Shown piece by piece: positions 1 through 7,093 of a stretch of 36,187 nt of DNA. Each line of letters starts with the position of its first letter. The stretch's first letter is position 1. Below the pieces are notes generated by a model, which worked only from the letters and a program-made list of their open reading frames with translations, searched no databases and was not told the DNA's origin. The stretch covers positions 1 through 36,187 of the forward strand of contig JACIXS010000130.1 of assembly GCA_014360335.1 (NCBI GenBank), given 5' to 3'. The position numbers were made by a program, and so were the translations under genes. This stretch comes from a bacterium. GTDB lineage: Bacteria > DUMJ01.

Positions 1-25
1 TACTCTTTTTATGCATAGGTAAATT

Positions 26-34
26 TGGTATAAT
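26..34 (+). promoter_or_regulatory. Extended -10 promoter element, rightward
   Basis: The sequence TGGTATAAT gives a consensus -10 box with an extended TGn element. No convincing -35 is present; the region 17 bp upstream is T-rich. Transcription would start near position 41 and run into the inverted repeat at 51-131, then antisense to the nitrilase gene. No plus-strand gene follows for 1.7 kb, so this may drive a small RNA or be fortuitous. Confidence 0.3.
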
Positions 35-50
35 GGTAAGTATCAATTAA

Positions 51-131
51 AATCACTCCTTTCTGGTTTGGATTTTTTATTATAGTATATCAATTCCAGC
101 CAGAAAGGAGCACTCTTTCTAAAAAGTGATT
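51..131. repeat. Nested inverted repeat at the end of the nitrilase gene
   Basis: Two arm pairs are visible. CTCCTTTCTGG (56-66) is exactly complementary to 100-110, and AATCACT (51-57) is exactly complementary to 125-131, overlapping the nitrilase stop codon. The inner loop is about 33 nt, too long for a standard intrinsic terminator, and neither side has a clean T-tract right after the stem. It may end transcription of udk-nitrilase or form part of a small RNA. The pairing is seen directly; the role is unknown. Confidence 0.45.
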
Positions 132-1035
132 ACACCCCAGATCTTCTTCTGTCTTGGTTATTCTCAGCCCTAGCTATATAGTTTTTATAAGTCAGTAGAT
201 TGAACTCTCTAATTATATCTTCTATCTTTATCTCTTCTGTAAGAGGTTCAACTGTAAAGAGGGCTTCGTCTTCAAATGATTCTATCTTTACCTTATCACC
301 ATACTTTTTTAAAATTTCCAAAGGCTTATCGTGTTGAAAGTCCCAGTGAAATACCTCTGTGTCAAGTTCTACTCTATCCCAAACCCAATAAGAAAATCTA
401 TCTGTCTTTACTTTCCATCTTCCAAGCTTATCTATAATACCAGACTTTAGTCCCCAAGTAGAAGCAATTATAAAGACATTGAAGAGTGTAGCAATAGAGT
501 TCAACATTCTCCCGCCTGGATAGGCTGAAGAGAAGATAATTAGCTTTGCCCCATTATCTATTTGATACTTCCAATAAGAGGACCAATTGGCATCAAAACA
601 TATCTGACATCCAATCTTTCCAAACTCTGTATCTATAGGCTTTTGGTCTTTAGCTCCAGGTGAGACACCGTCTTCCATCTCGGGCTCGGTTGGATGTATC
701 TTATCATACTTACCAACGAACTCTCCTTTACAATTAAAGATAAACAACGAATTATAAATCCGTTCGCCCCTTCTATCATAGGCTGAACCTGCAAGATAGG
801 TATTATATCTTCTGGCTAGACTAGACATAAACTGCTTTATTCTATCAGTATCTCTAACATCTCTAGCCTTTATTGAGAGTCCTACATACGGAAAGGTCTC
901 TGGTAAAGCCACGATATTAGGCTTTATGTTACTTATATCTTTTAAGAGATTCTCTATATAGGTTAAATTATCCTCAACGTCCTTTGGCTTTCTATACTCC
1001 TGTGCCATAGAAACAGTAGCTATTTTTATCTGCAC
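130..1035 (-). CDS. Carbon-nitrogen hydrolase (nitrilase superfamily)
   Basis: A cytoplasmic amidase-type hydrolase that cleaves a non-peptide C-N bond; the substrate cannot be read from the sequence. The Glu-Lys-Cys triad of the superfamily is present: E46 in ALPETF, K112 in YDKIHPTEPE and C146 in CQICFD. The length of 301 residues is normal for a single-domain member, with a slightly long charged C-terminal tail (from about 270). The start is GTG with GGGAGGG about 6 bases upstream. It lies 12 bp downstream of uridine kinase and is probably its operon partner, which hints at nucleobase or ureido metabolism, but that is inference from context only. Family assignment is secure; the specific amide substrate is not. 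Confidence 0.9.
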   Translation of the reverse strand: MQIKIATVSMAQEYRKPKDVEDNLTYIENLLKDISNIKPNIVALPETFPYVGLSIKARDVRDTDRIKQFMSSLARRYNTYLAGSAYDRRGERIYNSLFIFNCKGEFVGKYDKIHPTEPEMEDGVSPGAKDQKPIDTEFGKIGCQICFDANWSSYWKYQIDNGAKLIIFSSAYPGGRMLNSIATLFNVFIIASTWGLKSGIIDKLGRWKVKTDRFSYWVWDRVELDTEVFHWDFQHDKPLEILKKYGDKVKIESFEDEALFTVEPLTEEIKIEDIIREFNLLTYKNYIARAENNQDRRRSGV

Positions 1036-1047
1036 CTTAATCCCTCC

Positions 1048-1674
1048 CTAAAATCTAACTCTCCAAGTAGTTCTCAATCTCTGAATAAATTCTACAACCA
1101 CATTTATTGCCTTTTCATTATATCCGCCATGGGGGATAACTATATCTGCATACTTTTTAGTAGGCTCAACATATGCATCATGCATTGGTTTTACAGTAGT
1201 TAGGTACTGGCTTATTACAGATTCAATAGTCCTACCCCTCTCAAAGATATCTCGTTGGAGCCTTCTTATAAATCTCTCATCGCTTTCAGCATCTATAAAT
1301 AACTTTAAATCAGCCAAGGCTCGGAGTTCTTCATAATACAAAGCAAAGATACCCTCTATAATCAAAATGGGCTTTGGTTCAATTCTTATAAACTCACCGG
1401 TTCTAGTATACTGCGTAAAATCATACATTGGAAGGTCTATAGCCTTTCCAGTAAGAAGTTCTTTTATATGTCTAACTATAAGGGTATGTTCAATCATATC
1501 TGGATGGTCATAGTTATACTTTCTACGCTCTTCTAATGGGATATGTCTCATATCTCTATAATAGTTATCCATTGGAAGCATAATGCATTTCTCTTCACCA
1601 AAGTTTTCTATTATCTTTCTAGAAACGGTTGTCTTTCCAGAACCAGTTCCACCGCCGATGAGGATAATAAACAT
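1048..1674 (-). CDS. udk: Uridine kinase
   Basis: Phosphorylates uridine and cytidine to UMP and CMP in pyrimidine salvage, in the cytoplasm. The 208-residue protein starts with a Walker A loop, GGGTGSGKTT, within its first 16 residues, followed by the Udk hallmarks MDNYYRD, NYDHPDMI, DLPMYDF, IIEGIFAL and a Walker-B-like LFIDAESDERFIRRLQRD stretch. The ATG at 1674 is preferred over a TTG six codons upstream because GTTAGGAGGTAGTTAT places a strong ribosome site just before it. It is the first gene of a pair with the nitrilase-like gene and has an extended -10 promoter upstream at 1710-1718. Length is standard for the family. Confidence 0.93.
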   Translation of the reverse strand: MFIILIGGGTGSGKTTVSRKIIENFGEEKCIMLPMDNYYRDMRHIPLEERRKYNYDHPDMIEHTLIVRHIKELLTGKAIDLPMYDFTQYTRTGEFIRIEPKPILIIEGIFALYYEELRALADLKLFIDAESDERFIRRLQRDIFERGRTIESVISQYLTTVKPMHDAYVEPTKKYADIVIPHGGYNEKAINVVVEFIQRLRTTWRVRF

Positions 1675-1709
1675 ATAACTACCTCCTAACAATATTCAGT
1701 AACAGTAAA

Positions 1710-1718
1710 ATTATAGCA
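1710..1718 (-). promoter_or_regulatory. Extended -10 promoter for udk-nitrilase
   Basis: On the minus strand the sequence reads TGCTATAAT, a consensus -10 hexamer with an extended TGn. No good -35 is seen. It lies about 36 bp before the udk start and partly overlaps, back to back, the rightward promoter of the MFS gene. Confidence 0.5.
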
Positions 1719-1734
1719 CAGCCTCTATATGCCC

Positions 1735-1763
1735 TTGTCTTTATCCTTCTATTGAGATAAAAT
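1735..1763 (+). promoter_or_regulatory. Promoter for MFS-PHP pair
   Basis: TTGTCT (1735-1740), a 17-bp spacer and TAAAAT (1758-1763) match sigma-70-type elements at 4/6 and 5/6. It lies about 35 bp before the GTG of the MFS gene. Confidence 0.45.
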
Positions 1764-1798
1764 CTTAAAATAAAACCAGCTAAGAAGGAGGAAGACAG

Positions 1799-2941
1799 GT
1801 GAGTAGAAAGGCACTATACTTCTTTATATCTTACTTTATATCACTAGTCTTAGCATTAAACTTTCAGCTCATTCCTCCATTGATTCCACATATTATTAGA
1901 GAGTGGAATATAACAAGGTCCCAAGCAGGATTAATTACTGGAACAACAGCCTTACCACCTATGATTCTTGGGCTCTTTGGAGGATACTTCTTAGATAGAT
2001 TTGGCAACAAGAAACCTATAATGGTAGCTTTAAGCTTCTATTTACTAGGAGAAATCTTATTTCTCCTAGCTAGCCATTTCAGTTCTCTTATTCTATCAAG
2101 AATAATAATTGGACTTGGAGCTGTCATCTTAGCAATAGTAGGTCTAAGGATACTTGCAGAAGAATTTCAAGGGGAAAACCTTGGTAAGGCGGTAGGATTT
2201 TGGAGTACAGGACTTCCTGTGGCAGCACTTATCTCCTTCAATATCTTTTCACCAATAGCGGTCAGATATCACTGGAAGACCCCAATGTATATAGTTTTGG
2301 TATTTACTATATTAGTATTTACAATGATTCTACTCTTTTACAGGGAGAAGCCTAAAAGAGCAGAGGATAATAATATGGGATTTCTTAGGTCTATCAAAGA
2401 GATCCCTCAAAAGGTATGGTTTTTAGGAACAATATGGTTTCTATTCAATGCAGGTTCTCTATCCTTCTTAACATTTGCTCCCGACTATTTTGTAACAAAA
2501 GGGCTATCACCGGCCTATGCGTCATCGGTCAGTAGTCTCTATATGATAGGGTCATTTCTTTCTCCTCTTGTAGGATACATCTTAGATAAAACAACAAGGC
2601 ATAATTTAATTATGTTTGGTGGAGCAACTCTTCTATCACTCTCTCTGATGCTTGTATATCTTATAAGTTTTCCACTAATGATATTCATAGCAGGTATATT
2701 TGCTGTATTAGTTCCCCCTAGTGTATTCTATCTACTACCAAAACTTACCGATAAACTGGGTTTAGGATATGCCATCTTGAGCCTCTTTGTTAATCTAAGT
2801 TCAGTTTTTGTCCCCTATCTAATAGGATATGCCAGAGATCTCTCTGGAACCTATTTTGCCAGTTTTCTTCTTATGTCAACTTCTATCTTCTTTTCAGGAC
2901 TACTTGGATTAAATCTAAAACTTAAGGAGGAGATAAGGTAA
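1799..2941 (+). CDS. MFS transporter, 12-TM type
   Basis: An inner-membrane secondary transporter of the major facilitator superfamily; the substrate is unknown. At 380 residues it holds two sets of about six hydrophobic helices with a charged central loop (KPKRAEDNN, around 185-195). The family's motif A is visible between helices 2 and 3 as GGYFLDRFGNKKP. The overall look resembles CynX/NimT-like or general small-molecule permeases, but no substrate-specific motif is recognisable. The GTG start has AAGGAGG 7 bases upstream. The next gene, a PHP-domain protein, begins one base after the stop, so the two are translationally coupled and likely functionally linked, perhaps uptake and hydrolysis of a phosphorylated or ester compound (inference). 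Confidence 0.88.
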   Translation: MSRKALYFFISYFISLVLALNFQLIPPLIPHIIREWNITRSQAGLITGTTALPPMILGLFGGYFLDRFGNKKPIMVALSFYLLGEILFLLASHFSSLILSRIIIGLGAVILAIVGLRILAEEFQGENLGKAVGFWSTGLPVAALISFNIFSPIAVRYHWKTPMYIVLVFTILVFTMILLFYREKPKRAEDNNMGFLRSIKEIPQKVWFLGTIWFLFNAGSLSFLTFAPDYFVTKGLSPAYASSVSSLYMIGSFLSPLVGYILDKTTRHNLIMFGGATLLSLSLMLVYLISFPLMIFIAGIFAVLVPPSVFYLLPKLTDKLGLGYAILSLFVNLSSVFVPYLIGYARDLSGTYFASFLLMSTSIFFSGLLGLNLKLKEEIR

Positions 2942-2942
2942 T

Positions 2943-4253
2943 ATGAATAATGATATAGAGCTACTTATTCAAGGGCTAAATGACCCAGATGTAAACAACA
3001 GACTATCAAATCTAAAAAGACTCAGAGAACTTGTAGATAAAGGTTATATACCTAAGCCATATGTAAATAAATACGCAGTCAATAATCATATACATACCAC
3101 GTATTCTTTCTCTCCTTATTCACCTACAAAATCTATATGGATGGCTTATAATGCTGGACTTATGACCGCTGGTATAATGGACCACGATTCAATAAGTGGG
3201 GCAAGAGAATTTATTGATGCTGGAAAGGTCATTGGAATAGCAACAACTATTGGTGTAGAATGTAGGGTCAATTTTGCCAACACCCCTGTAGAAGGGAGAA
3301 AACTGAATAATCCCGACCAGGAGACAGTAGCCTATGTATCTCTACATGGTATTCCTCACACACAGATAGATAAAGTAAAGAATTATTTCTCCAAATATCA
3401 GGCAGAGAGAAACAAGAGAAATAGGTTAATGGTAGAAAGATTAAATGGGATAATGGAACCATTTAATATAAGGATAGATTTTGATAACGATGTGGTCCCA
3501 CTATCACAGCACAGAGATGGTGGGACTATAACAGAGAGACATATACTTTATGCGCTATCACTAAGACTTATAGATAAATTTGGAAAGGGTGAAAAGCTTG
3601 TAAGATTCTTAAAAGAGACATTAAAAATAAATCTTACTAAAAAGATTGAGGGTTATCTATTAGATGAAGATAATCAGTACTATGACTATGACCTCCTAGG
3701 GGCATTAAAGGCAGAACTTGTCCCCAGATTCTTTATACCTGCAACTACTGAATGCCCTGACGTTAGAGAGATAGTAAGATTCTCAAAAGAGATAGGCTCT
3801 ATTCTAGCCTATGCCTATCTTGGAGATATAACAGAATCGGTCACTGGAGATAAGAGGAGCGAGAAGTTCGAAGATGAATACTTAGATTTACTCTTTGAGG
3901 TCCTCAAAGACCTTGGATTTGATGCGGTAACATATATGCCGTCTAGGAATACAATAGAACAGCTTAAAAGAGTAAAAGCTCTCTGTGAAGAGTATGAGCT
4001 ATTCCAGATAAGTGGAGAGGATATTAACTCTCCAAGACAATCTTTTATATGTGAAAAGTTAAAACTTGAAGAGTTTAGAAACCTTATAGAATCCACATGG
4101 GCATTGATAGGACATGAGATATCAGCCACAGAAGATGTAAATAAAGGAATGTTCTCTGAAGAGACAAAGAAGAGATATCCAAGCCTTAGTGAAAGGATAA
4201 AGATATTTGCCGAGATTGGTAGGAAGAGTTTCTCAGGAGAGGCATATAGATAG
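2943..4253 (+). CDS. PHP-domain metal-dependent phosphoesterase-like protein
   Basis: The polymerase-and-histidinol-phosphatase (PHP) fold is marked by NHIHTTYS (H49, H51) and MDHDS (D80, H81, D82), metal-binding motifs of the family. A further acidic motif, GEDINSPRQ, lies near residue 360. About 40 residues precede the PHP core, and around residues 100-270 there is a large insertion of unknown function, so the 436-residue protein is longer than a minimal PHP phosphatase. It is presumably cytoplasmic, since no signal peptide is seen. The ribosome site AAGGAGG lies within the last codons of the MFS gene. I infer phosphoester hydrolysis; the substrate is unknown. A bidirectional terminator follows immediately. 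Confidence 0.82.
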   Translation: MNNDIELLIQGLNDPDVNNRLSNLKRLRELVDKGYIPKPYVNKYAVNNHIHTTYSFSPYSPTKSIWMAYNAGLMTAGIMDHDSISGAREFIDAGKVIGIATTIGVECRVNFANTPVEGRKLNNPDQETVAYVSLHGIPHTQIDKVKNYFSKYQAERNKRNRLMVERLNGIMEPFNIRIDFDNDVVPLSQHRDGGTITERHILYALSLRLIDKFGKGEKLVRFLKETLKINLTKKIEGYLLDEDNQYYDYDLLGALKAELVPRFFIPATTECPDVREIVRFSKEIGSILAYAYLGDITESVTGDKRSEKFEDEYLDLLFEVLKDLGFDAVTYMPSRNTIEQLKRVKALCEEYELFQISGEDINSPRQSFICEKLKLEEFRNLIESTWALIGHEISATEDVNKGMFSEETKKRYPSLSERIKIFAEIGRKSFSGEAYR

Positions 4254-4256
4254 GGA

Positions 4257-4291
4257 ATAGGGAGCAGAAACAAAAAACTGCTCCCTATTTT
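4257..4291. terminator. Bidirectional intrinsic terminator
   Basis: ATAGGGAGCAG (4257-4267) pairs perfectly with 4278-4288, with a 10-base A-rich loop followed by TTTT on the plus strand. It sits between the converging PHP and nitroreductase genes. Confidence 0.8.
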
Positions 4292-4303
4292 CTGATGCCT
4301 ACC

Positions 4304-4804
4304 CTAGAAGCTATTCCACTTTAACACCTCTTCTAAACTCTTCTTGGGAACCTGTCTATTCTCTTCCATTGGGTATCCAACTGATATGAGTGTCATAAGC
4401 TCCATATTATCCGGACAGTTTAACACTTCTTTTATTTTTTGAGATTGTGATTTTTTATAAACGTTTATCCAGCAGGTCCCTAATCCATAGCTCTGAGCGG
4501 ATATAATCATATTTTCAGTAGCTGCACAGGCATCTTCAAGGCCGGTTTCTGCATCCTTCTCACAGAATACTGCAATACAGGCACCTGCAGAGCTTATAAA
4601 TTTACCAGAAGTAGTAGCATTTGCTACTTTCTCTTTCATCTCTTTATCGACTACAACTACAAAGACCCAGGGCTGTTTGTTATAGCCTGAAGGAGCTAGT
4701 CTTCCACAGTCAACTATATCCTCTAAAATCTCTCTAGGAATTTCTTTATCTATATACTTTCTCACACTTCTTCTTGACTTTATAACCTCTACTACTTTAT
4801 TCAT
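4304..4804 (-). CDS. Nitroreductase family protein (FMN oxidoreductase)
   Basis: An FMN-dependent NAD(P)H oxidoreductase of the nitroreductase superfamily, cytoplasmic, usually homodimeric. The N-terminal RRSVRKY motif binds the FMN phosphate; GRLAPSGYNKQPW and GLGTCWI are further family signatures, and VGYP near the C-terminus is typical. The 166-residue length matches the short class. The open frame extends 23 codons upstream into hydrophobic noise; I chose the ATG at 4804 because GAGGAGGGCTT directly precedes it and the family motif then starts about ten residues in. The natural substrate is unknown. It stands alone on the minus strand with its own extended -10. Confidence 0.9.
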   Translation of the reverse strand: MNKVVEVIKSRRSVRKYIDKEIPREILEDIVDCGRLAPSGYNKQPWVFVVVVDKEMKEKVANATTSGKFISSAGACIAVFCEKDAETGLEDACAATENMIISAQSYGLGTCWINVYKKSQSQKIKEVLNCPDNMELMTLISVGYPMEENRQVPKKSLEEVLKWNSF

Positions 4805-4838
4805 AAGCCCTCCTCTTTTAAAAGTAAAGATTATTATA

Positions 4839-4847
4839 ATTTTACCA
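4839..4847 (-). promoter_or_regulatory. Extended -10 promoter for nitroreductase
   Basis: The minus strand reads TGGTAAAAT, matching the extended -10 form seen repeatedly in this window, about 35 bp before the ATG. No clear -35 is present. An adjacent TATAAT just downstream could be an alternative. Confidence 0.4.
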
Positions 4848-4887
4848 TTAGCTAATAGTAGTAGAAAATTCAATCAATCTGGGATTA

Positions 4888-4985
4888 ACTACCACAACTA
4901 CCAGGACTACCAGGTATTTTAAACAAATCTATATAGAGCGAAGAAATTGTTTTAAAAACGTGGTAGACGTGGTAGTCATGGTAGT
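4888..4985. repeat. 98-bp imperfect palindrome built of ACTACCA heptamers
   Basis: The left arm carries ACTACCA three times at exact 9-bp spacing (4888, 4897, 4906). The right arm carries the inverse, TGGTAGT or TGGTAGA, three times at the same spacing (4961, 4970, 4979). The complementarity continues inward through TTTAAACAA (4918-4926), paired imperfectly with 4947-4955, to a central CTATATAG (4929-4936). The arms are thus about 45 bp with scattered mismatches. It lies in the gene-poor stretch 4805-5271 between the divergent nitroreductase and protease genes. It could be a long RNA hairpin, a multi-site operator or a small non-autonomous repeat; nothing decides between these. Confidence 0.8.
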
Positions 4986-5008
4986 CGCATACTGCTTAAG
5001 AATACAAA

Positions 5009-5248
5009 ATGCTTATGGTAAAGTTAATTGATAAGAATAAACAAGTTACCTGTTACTGTTCATTCAAGTGTAGAAATCTGAGAAAATTCAAGTATAATAT
5101 TAGTATGAAGAAGCGTATTCCTATATTCCTTGATATAATAGACGATAAGAAAAGTATCATCTCGATGAAGGTTTTCTTTACAGTAATCTTCGGCCTTTCG
5201 ATACTGGTAATTATATCTTCAATAAGCTACATAACAAGCTTAAGATAA
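5009..5248 (+). CDS. Doubtful small open frame with C-terminal hydrophobic segment
   Basis: A 79-codon open frame (or 47 codons from the ATG at 5105) ends 23 bp before the C11 protease gene. The last 25 residues could form one membrane helix (VFFTVIFGLSILVIISSI). Neither ATG has a ribosome site, and the first half contains CGT and TCG codons that are rare in this window. A TATAAT at 5093-5098 without a good -35 lies inside it and may instead be the protease promoter. I do not recognise the protein and think it more likely non-coding. Apart from this, the palindrome and the promoters, the stretch 4805-5271 appears empty. Confidence 0.18.
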   Translation: MLMVKLIDKNKQVTCYCSFKCRNLRKFKYNISMKKRIPIFLDIIDDKKSIISMKVFFTVIFGLSILVIISSISYITSLR

Positions 5249-5271
5249 AGTTTATGAAGGGAGAGACTAAA

Positions 5272-6432
5272 ATGGGAAGAAGGGTCCTAAATCTTCTATT
5301 ATTAACTATCATTCTTTTCTCTTTCTCCACAGGACAGTACGGATGTGAGTGTACTAATCAAACAGGCCGAGCAAAGTGGACATTTATGGTGTTTATGAAT
5401 GGGGATAATGACTTAGAACGTTGGGCTGATTCGGATCTAGATGAGATGAAATCGGTAAATTCTACTAATGATGTAAATATTATTGTTCAGTTAGATAGAT
5501 ATTATACCAATGGAGCATGGAGATACAGAGTCTTACATAAATATCTACAGGAAGTCTGGTCAACAGATACTGAACTAGACTCTAGTTCTCCTGATACCTT
5601 AGAAGATTTTGTCACTTGGACTATAGCAAACTATCCTGCAGACCATTATGCCTTAATAATATGGAATCATGGTGGTGGATGGAAGAGAAAAACTCTAGGC
5701 TTAAGAGGAATATCCTACGATGTTACATCAGAGGGATATATGACTATGGTTCAATTAAAATCTGCCCTAAGCCAGGTTGGTAGAAGAATAGAAGTTCTTG
5801 GTATGGATGCCTGTCTAATGGCGATGATAGAGGTGGCATACCAGGTAAAAGACTATGCAGACTACCTAGTGGGTTCAGAAGCGAGCGAACCAATTGAAGG
5901 TTGGCCCTACGATGATATACTCTCTGAGTTGGTAAGTAATCCAGAAATGAGTCCTTCAACGCTTGCCTCTACTATAGTTAATAAATATGGTATCCGTTAT
6001 AACTCCTGGAGCAACGTTACTCTGTCAGCAATAGACCTAAGTAAGATCTCTAATCTAAAGGATGCATGTAATAACTTGGCTCTAGCATTAAATACTAATA
6101 TGAGTAGGTATAAAACAGAGATACAGAAAGCTATAGCTAACACAGAATTTTATGATTACTCTGACTTTCGAGACCTATATCACTTCGCTCAGAATATTTA
6201 TAACAGTATAAACGATCCTTCAGTCTATACCCCAGCTGATAATGTTATGAGTAATGTAGATTCAGCTGTAATAGCAGAATGGCATAGTAGTAATCTAGCA
6301 TATTCACACGGTATATCTGTATGGCTACCAGATTCATCACGCTACAACTCTTACTATAGCCTCTATAAATCCCTAGACTTTGCAACAGACACTTATTGGG
6401 ATGAGTTCTTAGGAGCACTGTATAGTAATTAG
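5272..6432 (+). CDS. Clostripain-family (C11) cysteine peptidase, exported
   Basis: A secreted or surface protein of peptidase family C11. The 386-residue chain begins with a basic stretch and a hydrophobic core (residues 3-20), so export is likely; a Cys at 25 follows, but GQYGC is a poor lipobox. The family's catalytic His is H133 in WNHGGGW, and the catalytic Cys is C181 in GMDACLM, both in the right order and spacing. A FMNGDNDLE motif early in the domain is also typical. Clostripain-type enzymes cut after basic residues, but specificity here is unproven. I chose the ATG at 5272 because GGGAGAG lies about 7 bases before it; an ATG six codons earlier lacks a site. It is probably monocistronic, convergent with gmhA. 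Confidence 0.85.
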   Translation: MGRRVLNLLLLTIILFSFSTGQYGCECTNQTGRAKWTFMVFMNGDNDLERWADSDLDEMKSVNSTNDVNIIVQLDRYYTNGAWRYRVLHKYLQEVWSTDTELDSSSPDTLEDFVTWTIANYPADHYALIIWNHGGGWKRKTLGLRGISYDVTSEGYMTMVQLKSALSQVGRRIEVLGMDACLMAMIEVAYQVKDYADYLVGSEASEPIEGWPYDDILSELVSNPEMSPSTLASTIVNKYGIRYNSWSNVTLSAIDLSKISNLKDACNNLALALNTNMSRYKTEIQKAIANTEFYDYSDFRDLYHFAQNIYNSINDPSVYTPADNVMSNVDSAVIAEWHSSNLAYSHGISVWLPDSSRYNSYYSLYKSLDFATDTYWDEFLGALYSN

Positions 6433-6443
6433 AGGTTAGTTTA

Positions 6444-7013
6444 CTATTTACACAACTCTGCCTCTATCAATTCACACATAGTGTGTATAATTACTATATG
6501 TATCTCCTGAATCCTAGGGGTTGAGTTTAGCCTAACTATGATAGGTATATCTACTAGACCCCCTAGTTTCCCTCCATCACAGCCCAAAAGTCCTATAGTA
6601 TTTATAGATAAACTCTTGGCTGTATTAACAGCAGATATTAAATTTAGCGCATTTCCACTTGTAGAGATAACTATAAGGGCATCTCCTCTATTACCTAAGG
6701 CTTCTACCTGCCTGGAGAAGACTCTATCAAATGAATAATCGTTACCTATAGCGGTAAGTATTGACGTATTTGTAGTGAGAGCTATGCCTGGTAGGGCTCT
6801 TCTCTCTTTTAAAAACCTACCTACTAACTCTCCAACAAGATGTTGGCTATCAGCAGATGAACCACCATTACCAGCTACAAGGATCTTATTACCATTCTTT
6901 AGTGTTTCTATGAGTAATTCTACCGCCTTCTCTACAGAGGATATTAATTCCTTGTCTAAAAGAACATTTCTATATTCATAAGCCTCTCTAAAGATATCAC
7001 TTACATTCTTCAT
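6444..7013 (-). CDS. gmhA: D-sedoheptulose-7-phosphate isomerase
   Basis: Converts sedoheptulose 7-phosphate to D-glycero-D-manno-heptose 7-phosphate, the first step toward the heptose of LPS inner core or S-layer glycans. The SIS fold is clear: [17 protein letters not shown] binds the sugar phosphate, ISTSGNALN is the second phosphate loop, and HTMCELIE is close to the usual C-terminal motif. The length of 189 residues is standard. The ATG is preceded by GGAAGGAGAG. It supports a cell envelope containing heptose, but no other heptose genes (hldE, gmhB) are nearby, so a paralogous SIS role cannot be excluded. Confidence 0.88.
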   Translation of the reverse strand: MKNVSDIFREAYEYRNVLLDKELISSVEKAVELLIETLKNGNKILVAGNGGSSADSQHLVGELVGRFLKERRALPGIALTTNTSILTAIGNDYSFDRVFSRQVEALGNRGDALIVISTSGNALNLISAVNTAKSLSINTIGLLGCDGGKLGGLVDIPIIVRLNSTPRIQEIHIVIIHTMCELIEAELCK

Positions 7014-7032
7014 ACTATAATCTCTCCTTCCT

Positions 7033-7061
7033 TTGCCAATTTAACGCTTATATTTTATAAT
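7033..7061 (+). promoter_or_regulatory. Promoter for GH5 glycosidase
   Basis: TTGCCA (7033-7038), a 17-bp spacer and consensus TATAAT (7056-7061), ending 32 bp before the ATG. The -10 overlaps the -10 of the opposing gmhA promoter. Confidence 0.65.
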
Positions 7062-7065
7062 ACCA
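7057..7065 (-). promoter_or_regulatory. Extended -10 promoter for gmhA
   Basis: The minus strand reads TGGTATTAT, an extended -10 about 43 bp before the gmhA ATG. It shares five bases with the -10 of the GH5 promoter on the other strand, so the two polymerases cannot bind at once. Confidence 0.45.
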
Positions 7066-7093
7066 AATAAAAGATGCTAGAGGAGGGATAGCT

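Noticed and set aside
56-110. Intrinsic terminator after nitrilase
   Set aside because: The stem is perfect but the loop is about 33 nt and there is no proper T-tract, so I list it only as an inverted repeat.
3815-4273. A 152-codon frame opposite the PHP gene
   Set aside because: Antisense to a conserved coding region, runs through the bidirectional terminator, and its composition (Ser/Leu/Phe rich) is that of a shadow frame.
4888-4985. CRISPR array or IS terminal repeats
   Set aside because: The heptamers are too short and too closely spaced for CRISPR repeats and spacers, the arms are inverted, and there is no transposase or target duplication.
5272-5346. Lipoprotein signal on the C11 protease
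   Set aside because: A Cys follows the hydrophobic core, but the residues before it (GQYGC) do not fit a lipobox, so ordinary secretion is more likely.
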